Source: Bacteroidales bacterium (GTDB lineage: Bacteria > Bacteroidota > Bacteroidia > Bacteroidales > JAADGE01). From it: DNA of 6,018 bases. The position numbers and the translations under genes were made by a program. The notes under the pieces were generated by a model. The model ran no database searches. It was given only the letters and a program-made list of their open reading frames with translations, and had not been told where the DNA came from. Shown here in pieces: positions 1-5,075 of the stretch. The DNA is taken from contig JANTGL010000173.1 in assembly GCA_024762915.1 (NCBI GenBank), positions 1-6,018 of the forward strand. The letters run 5' to 3'. Numbering within the stretch: the stretch's first letter is position 1; each line of letters begins with the position of its first letter.

Positions 1-606
1 AGCAGGGACGGTGAACTTGCTTTATCGGGGACTTATATTGATTTTCGTTACAATTCTACAACTGCATCTGCAGGAAGTATCGGTATGAGATTAGCATCCG
101 ACGGTAAAGTCGGCATAGGGACAACATCACCTTCTTATAGTCTTCAATTATCAGTAAACTCTGCTGCAAAACCAACATCAAGTGCTTGGACAATTTCTTC
201 TGATATCAGATTAAAAGATGTAAAAGGAAAATATGAAAAAGGTTTAAAAGATATCTTATTATTAGAACCAATTGTTTTTAGGTATAAAAGGGATAATAAG
301 ATGGGCATAAAAGATACAGAAACAGATGCATACGGATTAATAGCTCAAGATGTTTCAAACGTTTTTCCTGAAGCTGTAAGTGAAAATGATAAAGGATTTT
401 TAGGTCTTGATATGCATCCTATTTTTATTGCTGAAATTAATGCAATAAAAACACTTGATAATCATATAAAAACGCAAAATTTAAAAATAGAAAATCAACA
501 AACACAAATAGAACAACAAAATTCAGAAATAGAACAACAAAATTTAAAAATAGAAAGTTTAGAAAAACAAATTCAAGTATTAAAACAATTAATTCAAAAT
601 AAATAA
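1..606 (+). CDS. Tail-fibre-like/surface protein with C-terminal S74 chaperone domain (5' partial)
   Basis: The frame is open from base 1 to TAA at 604-606, so only the last 201 residues are visible and the true start lies upstream. An ATG at 85 falls inside a stretch typical of these proteins (DGKVGIGTTSPS) and is probably not the start. Visible residues about 66-150 match the peptidase S74 intramolecular chaperone of endosialidase. They include SSDIRLKD, with Ser67 and Lys72 at the five-residue spacing of the self-cleaving Ser/Lys dyad, and later YGLIAQDVSNVFPEAV. In this family the domain trimerises the preceding beta-rich fibre and then cuts itself off; that role is inferred here. Residues about 152-199 form a heptad coiled coil rich in Gln, Asn and Ile. 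Such domains occur in phage tail fibres and in Bacteroidota surface proteins; with no other phage gene in view I cannot decide between them. Confidence 0.85.
   Translation, partial: SRDGELALSGTYIDFRYNSTTASAGSIGMRLASDGKVGIGTTSPSYSLQLSVNSAAKPTSSAWTISSDIRLKDVKGKYEKGLKDILLLEPIVFRYKRDNKMGIKDTETDAYGLIAQDVSNVFPEAVSENDKGFLGLDMHPIFIAEINAIKTLDNHIKTQNLKIENQQTQIEQQNSEIEQQNLKIESLEKQIQVLKQLIQNK
481..564 (+). repeat. Four tandem 21-bp units encoding coiled-coil heptads
   Basis: Four consecutive 21-base units start at 481, 502, 523 and 544. Each contains an AAATAGAA core, and the middle two share AGAAC AACAAAAT. They encode the heptads LKIENQQ, TQIEQQN, SEIEQQN and LKIESLE. Ile falls at one core position and Gln (later Leu) at the other. 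The repeat is in frame and coding, so slippage by one unit would lengthen or shorten the coil by one heptad. Confidence 0.8.
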
Positions 607-690
607 CCCGTAGAGACGCTCCGGCTGGGCATCTCTTTAACACGGCAACGCCCTACGCTTCCTGAACATGTCGAAGAAGCGGGCCTCGGA
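607..690. repeat. GC-rich intergenic patch with two imperfect hairpins
   Basis: By direct count 51 of these 84 bases are G or C (about 61%), against clearly AT-rich sequence on both sides. It holds AGAGACGC (612-619) facing GCATCTCT (629-636), an 8-bp stem with one mismatch. It also holds CGCTTC (656-661) facing GAAGCG (676-681). The GTAGAGACG core and the TTCGACATGTTCAGG string (reverse strand) resemble short palindromic repeats that I recall being scattered between genes in Bacteroidota. No transposase is present. The first hairpin lies just after the S74 gene stop and ends in TCTCTTTAA, so it could also act as a weak terminator for that gene. Confidence 0.6.
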
Positions 691-692
691 AA

Positions 693-725
693 AATTGCAA
701 AGCACATCAAAAGTGCTTTGCAATT
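693..725. repeat. 13-bp perfect inverted repeat
   Basis: AATTGCAAAGCAC (693-705) and GTGCTTTGCAATT (713-725) are exact reverse complements separated by the 7-base loop ATCAAAA. Neither strand has a proper T-tract after the stem: the plus strand continues with A's and the minus strand has only three further T's. A transcript-level hairpin or a repeat/MITE fragment is therefore more likely than a standard terminator. Confidence 0.7.
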
Positions 726-779
726 AAAAAGCAAATTGAAGGTATTTTTGCTTTAATTTAATAAGTTAAATCGAATGTC

Positions 780-800
780 ATACTGAACTTGTTTCAGTAT
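780..800. repeat. CTGAACTTGTTTCAG-type palindromic repeat
   Basis: ATACTGAA (780-787) and TTCAGTAT (793-800) pair perfectly around CTTGT. The surrounding GTCATACTGAACTTGTTTCAGTATCT has the form of an interspersed palindrome common between Bacteroidota genes (from memory, not searched). A bare GAATGTCATA stands directly before it (773-782) and recurs at 835-844 without the palindrome, as though a second copy had eroded. Confidence 0.65.
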
Positions 801-921
801 CTTTAAAAACAAATAACTTGCAGAAATAAGTTGAGAATGTCATAAATTCCGATAAAAAATATCAAAAATTAAGCTGTTGCAGGAGTGCAAGAGTTTTGTG
901 TAGTTTTTTTTCATAGATTTT

Positions 922-947
922 CCCCGCCTGTTTCAGGCGGGGTTTTT
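922..947 (+). terminator. Strong intrinsic (Rho-independent) terminator
   Basis: CCCCGCCTG (922-930) and CAGGCGGGG (934-942) form a perfect 9-bp, mostly G-C stem with a TTT loop, followed at once by TTTTT (943-947). The T-tract is on the plus-strand side; the minus strand continues with AAAA after its stem, so the signal acts on plus-strand transcription. It lies 316 bases beyond the S74 stop codon. It therefore either ends a long 3' tail of that transcript or terminates a short separate RNA. Confidence 0.85.
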
Positions 948-996
948 ACAGCACTATTCTAAAAACTGTATAAAGTTGTTTTTTAATCGGGTTTTT

Positions 997-1107
997 TTAT
1001 GGTTTAATTCTGTCTGTAAACATAGTCATAAATTGGTTTAAAATGATTCTCCGGTTACGATAACAAGATTCTACGGCATAAGAATATTTTGAATTCCGTT
1101 TGCTCAT
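997..1107 (-). CDS. Possible 36-aa basic small protein (doubtful)
   Basis: An ATG (minus, 1107-1105) opens 36 codons to TAA (999-997), starting MSKRNSKYSYAVESCYRNRR and ending TDRIKP. The product would be basic, with no transmembrane segment or known motif. A GAGGG sequence ends about 8 bases before the ATG and could serve as a ribosome-binding site, which is unusual among the genes of this window. The frame lies 62 bases after the ABC ATPase stop on the same strand, so co-transcription is possible. Length alone is close to chance expectation in AT-rich spacer DNA and I recognise no family, so this is a candidate only. Confidence 0.25.
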   Translation of the reverse strand: MSKRNSKYSYAVESCYRNRRIILNQFMTMFTDRIKP

Positions 1108-1139
1108 TTAAAAAACCCTCAATTAATGAAGTTTTTCGT

Positions 1140-1160
1140 AAAAAAACACATCTTTTGTTT
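1140..1160 (-). terminator. Weak candidate terminator after the ABC ATPase gene
   Basis: Read on the minus strand, AAACA (1160-1156) can pair with TGTTT (1148-1144) around a 7-base loop, followed by four more T's (1143-1140). It starts 9 bases after the stop codon at 1172-1170, the right place for the end of that transcript. The stem is only 5 bp and contains a single G-C pair, so it is weak. Confidence 0.25.
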
Positions 1161-1169
1161 CTCAAGATT

Positions 1170-2078
1170 TCACTGTGTCAAGGTTCTGAAAATATCTTCT
1201 AAATTTTGCTCTTTTAGTTGCAGTGTCAGTAAGGTCAGTTTTTGATTGACGGCAAAACGAAAAATTTCAGGACGGATATCTTCTTCCGTATCACTTTCAA
1301 AAATAAAGGATTTTGGTTTCACTTTTCTGAAAGAAATATTTTCGGAAAGTTGATCAAATATCTTTTCGTTCAGTTCTTCTGCAAATTCCGTTAGAACGGA
1401 TTGTTTTTTGCTTTCGGTGAGTTTGCTGATTTCCGTAACGGGTTTATCGGCAATAATTTGTCCGTTGTTAATAATAATAACACGGTCGCAAACGGCTTCA
1501 ACTTCCTGCATAATATGGGTTGAAAGCATAACGGTTTTTTCTTTGCCTACAGTTTTTATCAGATTTCTTATTTCAATAATTTGATTGGGGTCAAGTCCCG
1601 TTGTCGGTTCATCCAGTATTAAAACATCCGGATTGTGAATTAAGGCGGCTGCAAGTCCGGTTCTTTGGCGAAATCCTTTCGATAAAGCACCGATTTTTTT
1701 ATTTTGTTCACTTGACAGTCCCGTTTGTCGGATAATATCGACAACTTTATCTTTGTAATTTTCAACGGAATACAGTTTCGCAACAAAATTCAAATATTCT
1801 TTTACGAACATATCAAGATAAAGCGGATTGTGTTCCGGCAAATAACCGATTTGCTGTTTAATTTCTTTAATATTCGATTTTGTATTCAAATTATTAACAA
1901 AAACATCACCGCTGTTTTGAGAAATAAAACCGGTCATAATTTTCATCATGGTTGATTTTCCGGCACCGTTGGGACCCAAAAATCCGACAATTTCTCCTGT
2001 TTTTATGGTAAAACTTACAGCATCAAGTGCTTTTTGATTGCCGTATATTTTTGTAATATTTTCTGCTTTTAAAGACAT
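1170..2078 (-). CDS. gldA: ABC transporter ATP-binding protein, GldA-like (gliding motility-associated)
   Basis: This 302-residue protein is a complete single-domain ABC ATPase of the ABC-2/GldA type. It shows Walker A GPNGAGKST (35-43), a Q-loop region IGYLPEHNPLY (77-87) with Glu82 where many ABC proteins have Gln, signature LSKGFRQR (132-139), Walker B VLILDE (152-157), D-loop GLDP (161-164) and switch His188. Residues from about 215 form a C-terminal extension whose role is unclear. The protein would bind the cytoplasmic face of ABC-2 permeases (GldF/GldG in gliding flavobacteria) and power them with ATP. Length and N-terminus fit GldA as I remember it, but related ATPases also serve other ABC-2 exporters, so the symbol is provisional. 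No permease is in view; in Flavobacterium johnsoniae gldA is also apart from gldFG. The ATG at 2078 lies about 46 bases from a -7 element and has no clear Shine-Dalgarno sequence. Confidence 0.85.
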   Translation of the reverse strand: MSLKAENITKIYGNQKALDAVSFTIKTGEIVGFLGPNGAGKSTMMKIMTGFISQNSGDVFVNNLNTKSNIKEIKQQIGYLPEHNPLYLDMFVKEYLNFVAKLYSVENYKDKVVDIIRQTGLSSEQNKKIGALSKGFRQRTGLAAALIHNPDVLILDEPTTGLDPNQIIEIRNLIKTVGKEKTVMLSTHIMQEVEAVCDRVIIINNGQIIADKPVTEISKLTESKKQSVLTEFAEELNEKIFDQLSENISFRKVKPKSFIFESDTEEDIRPEIFRFAVNQKLTLLTLQLKEQNLEDIFRTLTQ

Positions 2079-2124
2079 TTTTTTCGGAATTTAAAATAAA
2101 ATATGCTTAAACTTGATAATATAA

Positions 2125-2140
2125 TATATTTGCAAATATA
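2125..2140. promoter_or_regulatory. Palindromic two-way -7 element for gldA-like gene and ispG
   Basis: TATATTTGCAAATATA is a perfect 16-bp palindrome. Each half reads TATATTTG, an exact match to the Bacteroidota -7 consensus TAnnTTTG, once on each strand. It lies between two divergent genes, giving leaders of roughly 70 bases for ispG and 40 for the ATPase gene. Upstream -33 matches are weak: on the plus strand TATG (2102-2105) sits at 19-bp spacing, and the minus strand has only TTTA-like sequence. The palindrome could alternatively be a regulator's operator. Confidence 0.55.
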
Positions 2141-2141
2141 G

Positions 2142-2178
2142 AGTTAAAAGTTCATAAAGTTAAAAAGTTTTTGAACTT
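2142..2178 (+). repeat. Short direct and inverted repeats in the ispG leader
   Basis: AGTTAAAAGTT (2142-2152) is followed 17 bases later by AGTTAAAAAGTT (2159-2170). AAGTTCA (2148-2154) can pair with TGAACTT (2172-2178). These lie in the predicted 5' leader of ispG. They resemble degenerate AAAGTTCAT-type spacer repeats seen in Bacteroidota and match no riboswitch class that I recognise. Confidence 0.4.
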
Positions 2179-2211
2179 GCCGGACACATATAAGAATATA
2201 ATAAACAAAAA

Positions 2212-4080
2212 ATGTATATCGAAAATTATTTCAATTATAACAGAATTAAAACACAAAAAATTTCAATCGGAACGATTCCTCTAGGCGGAAATGAACCTGT
2301 CAGAATTCAGTCCATGACCAATACCGATACGTCGGATGTTGAAGCAACGGTTAAGCAAATTATTGAAATTGCGGATGCCGGTGCCGATTATGTTCGATTA
2401 ACGGTTCAAACAACACGCGTTGCCGAAAAATTGAAAGATATAAAAGAGTCGTTAAAGAAAAAAGGATATGATGTTCCTTTAATTGCGGATATTCATTATA
2501 GTCCGAAAGCAGCGGAAGTTGCCGCAAAAATTATTGAAAAAGTTCGGATTAACCCCGGGAATTATGCCGATTTAAAACAATTTAAGCACATTGAATATAC
2601 GGATAAAGAATATGCCGAAGAAGTCGAAAATTTGAAAACGAATTTTATTCCGCTTTTAAATATTTGCAAAGAATACAAAACGGCTATACGTATCGGCACC
2701 AATCACGGTTCTTTATCCGACAGAATTTTAAGCCGATACGGTGATACTCCGGAAGGCATGACTGAAGCAACCATGGAATTTTTACGCATTTGCAAAGCCG
2801 AAAATTTTAATGACATTGTCATTTCCATGAAAGCAAGCAATCCGCTGGTAATGATTTATGCCAATCGCTTTTTGGTTCAACAAATGCGAAAAGAAGGCAT
2901 GAATTTTCCTTTGCATTTGGGTGTTACCGAAGCAGGAAATGAATTGGAAGGAAGAATAAAATCTGCTGCCGGTATCGGAACTTTATTGGCTGACGGCATT
3001 GGTGATACGATCAGAGTTTCTTTAACCGAAGCACCGGCAAAAGAAATTCCGGTTGCCGAAAAGATTGTTGAGAATTTCAATACCGAAAAGTTTAAAAATT
3101 TTATACCGCCTTTTGAAGTTAAAAATGTTTCGCATGAGTTTCTTGATTATGAAAAACGCAAATCTTCCGAAATATTAAATATCGGAGGCAATAATGTTCC
3201 GGTTGTTATTTCGGATATATCGGAAAAAAATAATGCTGAAGGAATAAGCGGAAGCGGTTTTGTTTTCAATGAAAAAGAAAACACATTTGAAAAAACGGAT
3301 TTATCAGCTGATTATCTGTTTATTAACAATGAGAATTTTAAATATAATCTGCCTGCAGGAACCGGGATTATTTTCGGGAATAAAAATGACGGTTATAATT
3401 ATTTGAAATATAGTGATTTAAAAGAAGATCATGTTTCGAAAACTCAGTTTGTTGAAATCGATGCGTTCGAACTTCAAAATATTGATTTCGATAAGTTGAA
3501 AAGATATTATAATTCAATTTTTATCTTGAATCTTACTAATTCTGTTTCAGCCATTCATTACGGAAGAGCATTTTTTATAAAAGCCGAAACATACGGTATT
3601 AAAAATCCGATAATTTTAAAACACACTTTTGAAACGATTAACGAATATGCCGTTTTAAAAGCATCAGCTGAAATCGGTGCTTTATTTATTGACGGTTTCG
3701 GCGACGGAATAATGATTTCCGGAAAACCGGAAGATATCCGAAAAGCAAATGAATTAAGTTTCGGAATTTTGCAGGCATGCCGAACACGAATTACAAAAAC
3801 GGAATATATTTCGTGTCCGAGTTGCGGAAGAACGTTATTTAATTTGGAAGAAACAACGGCAAAAATAAAAGAGAAAACAGCTCATTTAAAGGGTGTTAAA
3901 ATTGCAATTATGGGCTGTGTCGTTAACGGATTAGGCGAAATGGCCGATGCTGATTACGGCTATGTAGGAACCGGAACAGGAAAAGTTACCCTGTATAAAA
4001 ACAAAGAAGTTATTCGCAGAAATGTTCCCGAAAAGGAAGCTCCGGATGTTTTACTGAACTTGATTGAACAATATTCTTAA
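2212..4080 (+). CDS. ispG: 4-hydroxy-3-methylbut-2-enyl diphosphate synthase, long (three-domain) form
   Basis: IspG reduces the cyclic intermediate MEcPP to HMBPP in the MEP isoprenoid pathway, using a [4Fe-4S] cluster and reduced ferredoxin or flavodoxin. The N-terminal TIM barrel (about 1-290) contains PLGGNEPVRIQSMTNTDT and ends with DGIGDTIRVSLTEAP. Residues about 300-510 are an extra central domain, absent from the roughly 370-residue proteobacterial enzyme but typical of Bacteroidota, Chlamydiae and plants; 622 residues fits that class. The C-terminal domain carries the cluster ligands Cys535 and Cys538 (SCPSCGR), Cys569 and Glu576 (GCVVNGLGE), matching the Cys3Glu pattern of solved IspG structures, so the enzyme looks intact. 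The ATG at 2212 precedes the conserved N-terminus with no Shine-Dalgarno sequence. It is divergent from the ATPase gene, and a T9SS cargo gene lies 69 bp downstream. Confidence 0.97.
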   Translation: MYIENYFNYNRIKTQKISIGTIPLGGNEPVRIQSMTNTDTSDVEATVKQIIEIADAGADYVRLTVQTTRVAEKLKDIKESLKKKGYDVPLIADIHYSPKAAEVAAKIIEKVRINPGNYADLKQFKHIEYTDKEYAEEVENLKTNFIPLLNICKEYKTAIRIGTNHGSLSDRILSRYGDTPEGMTEATMEFLRICKAENFNDIVISMKASNPLVMIYANRFLVQQMRKEGMNFPLHLGVTEAGNELEGRIKSAAGIGTLLADGIGDTIRVSLTEAPAKEIPVAEKIVENFNTEKFKNFIPPFEVKNVSHEFLDYEKRKSSEILNIGGNNVPVVISDISEKNNAEGISGSGFVFNEKENTFEKTDLSADYLFINNENFKYNLPAGTGIIFGNKNDGYNYLKYSDLKEDHVSKTQFVEIDAFELQNIDFDKLKRYYNSIFILNLTNSVSAIHYGRAFFIKAETYGIKNPIILKHTFETINEYAVLKASAEIGALFIDGFGDGIMISGKPEDIRKANELSFGILQACRTRITKTEYISCPSCGRTLFNLEETTAKIKEKTAHLKGVKIAIMGCVVNGLGEMADADYGYVGTGTGKVTLYKNKEVIRRNVPEKEAPDVLLNLIEQYS

Positions 4081-4110
4081 ATAATTTATAGTTTTTTTAA
4101 TTAAATCAAA

Positions 4111-4118
4111 TATCTTTG
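4111..4118 (+). promoter_or_regulatory. -7 promoter element of the T9SS cargo gene
   Basis: TATCTTTG matches the Bacteroidota -7 consensus TAnnTTTG exactly. It lies 31 bases after the ispG stop and predicts a transcript start near 4124-4126. No convincing TTTG -33 box stands at the usual 19-21 bp. The position bears on the start codon of the next gene: a TTG at 4129 would leave almost no leader, whereas the ATG at 4150 would have about 25 bases. Confidence 0.55.
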
Positions 4119-4149
4119 TCAGTCGATATTGAAAATTATTATACAGAAA

Positions 4150-4971
4150 ATGTCAAATTTCGTTAATCTGTTTAAATATTTTGTAATTACACTTTTTCTC
4201 GTAAGTACCTTTTTTGTAAAAGATTCTTTTGCCGGTGAAATTGTATTAGACGGTATTTACAAAGGTGAGAATCTGTATGTTGAAAATCCGTATACAACTG
4301 CAGGTGTCGGTTTTTGTGTATCCGAAGTTTTGGTTAACGGCAATACGACTACGGATGAAATAAATTCTTCATTTTTTGAAATTGACTTAAGTATTTACAA
4401 TTTCAGATACGGTGCTATTTTAAAAATTGTGATTAAGCATAAGGACGGATGCATTCCGCGAGTACTTAATCCGGAAGTATTAACACCGGAAAGTACTTTT
4501 ATTATTAAATCAATCACTATTGACAAAGACGGTTTTTTAAATTGGACAAGTCAAAAAGAACACGGCAGATTACCTTTTATAGTAGAGCAATTTAAATGGA
4601 ACAAATGGATTCGTATCGGTTCGGTAAAAGGGAAAGGAACTTCCGGTTTAAATCAATATCGTTACGGTATTAATTTCAATTCGGGTGTCAATAAATTCCG
4701 TATTAAACAAATCGGAAGCAATAAGAAAGCGCGTTATTCCCCTAGTGCAGAATATTTCAATAATGTACCCGAAATTACTTTTATTCCCGGAAACGGCGGA
4801 AAGACCTCTCAAAAATTATTTTTTTCCGGATTTACGCATTTTGAAATTTACGATTATTACGGAAAACTTATAAAAACCGGTGCAGACACTGAAGTTGACG
4901 TGAGTAGATTAAAAGCCGGGACTTATTTTCTGAATTACGATAATAAATCAGAAATGTTTATTAAAAAATAA
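4150..4971 (+). CDS. Secreted protein of unknown function with T9SS type A sorting domain
   Basis: The 273-residue product begins with a signal peptide: Asn/Lys-containing start, hydrophobic core YFVITLFLVSTFF, and likely cleavage after SFA at residue 28. The body (about 29-205) looks beta-rich, has two cysteines (56 and 101) and the segment WNKWIRIGSVKGKGT near 150-164. The last 60 residues or so (FEIYDYYGKLIKTG, VDVSRLKAGTYFLNY, ending MFIKK) fit the C-terminal domain that directs proteins through the type IX secretion system. Export across both membranes is therefore inferred. No catalytic motif or named fold is recognisable. I chose ATG 4150 over an in-frame TTG at 4129 because the -7 element at 4111-4118 puts the transcript start just before the TTG and the signal peptide reads normally from the ATG. 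It lies between ispG and dxs with its own promoter, so a role in isoprenoid synthesis is not implied. Confidence 0.8.
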   Translation: MSNFVNLFKYFVITLFLVSTFFVKDSFAGEIVLDGIYKGENLYVENPYTTAGVGFCVSEVLVNGNTTTDEINSSFFEIDLSIYNFRYGAILKIVIKHKDGCIPRVLNPEVLTPESTFIIKSITIDKDGFLNWTSQKEHGRLPFIVEQFKWNKWIRIGSVKGKGTSGLNQYRYGINFNSGVNKFRIKQIGSNKKARYSPSAEYFNNVPEITFIPGNGGKTSQKLFFSGFTHFEIYDYYGKLIKTGADTEVDVSRLKAGTYFLNYDNKSEMFIKK

Positions 4972-5012
4972 ACTGTTTTTCAAGCTGTTCCGGTTCGTTT
5001 TACATCATTTTC

Positions 5013-5040
5013 ATATTTCATCCGGAATATCATGAAATAT
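5013..5040. promoter_or_regulatory. 9-bp inverted repeat over the dxs promoter upstream region
   Basis: ATATTTCAT (5013-5021) and ATGAAATAT (5032-5040) are perfect reverse complements around CCGGAATATC. The repeat ends four bases before the dxs -7 element and covers the place where a -33 box would sit (about 5022-5025). It could be a regulator's operator, or the hairpin end of the preceding transcript, although only scattered T's follow. Confidence 0.4.
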
Positions 5041-5044
5041 TCTT

Positions 5045-5052
5045 TATCTTTG
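5045..5052 (+). promoter_or_regulatory. -7 promoter element of dxs
   Basis: TATCTTTG matches TAnnTTTG exactly and lies 23 bases before the dxs ATG. The ten bases TATCTTTGTC are identical to those in front of the T9SS cargo gene (4111-4120). No clear -33 TTTG is present at normal spacing. Confidence 0.55.
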
Positions 5053-5075
5053 TCCGTTAAATCTGAAATAAGAAT

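Larger units (their letters stand above)
948..1169. other. AT-rich spacer without a convincing gene
   Basis: With the two preceding hundred-base stretches, this completes a 563-bp gap between the S74 gene and the ABC ATPase gene. I found no tRNA, CRISPR or recognisable protein remnant here. The only open frame worth recording is a 36-codon minus-strand one (997-1107), listed separately. A weak A/T hairpin near 1140-1160 lies where the ATPase transcript would end. Confidence 0.6.

Noticed and set aside
481..564. CRISPR-like array
   Set aside because: The 21-bp units are directly adjacent with no spacers and are in frame with a coding coiled coil.
437..643. Minus-strand open frame of 68 codons opposite the S74 coiled coil
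   Set aside because: It is the antisense reading of the AT-rich heptad repeat and gives a low-complexity Phe/Leu/Val string with no family resemblance.
693..725. Intrinsic terminator reading of the 13-bp inverted repeat
   Set aside because: The stem is good, but neither strand has an adequate T-tract after it; recorded as a repeat instead.
1126..1242. Short plus-strand frame starting MKFFVKKHIFCFSRF
   Set aside because: It runs antisense into the 3' end of the ABC ATPase gene, has no ribosome-binding or -7 signal and matches no family.
1725..1955. Plus-strand open frame inside the ABC ATPase gene
   Set aside because: It lies wholly antisense to a conserved, motif-complete gene and its Ile/Phe/Asn-rich product reflects codon bias on the other strand.
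2877..3080. Minus-strand open frame within ispG
   Set aside because: It is antisense to the conserved IspG barrel, with no promoter or recognisable product.
4081..4110. Terminator after ispG
   Set aside because: There is a T run at 4092-4098 but no stem before it; read-through into the cargo gene cannot be excluded.
4685..4873. Second-frame open reading frame inside the T9SS cargo gene
   Set aside because: It is fully contained in a gene with a clear signal peptide and sorting domain.
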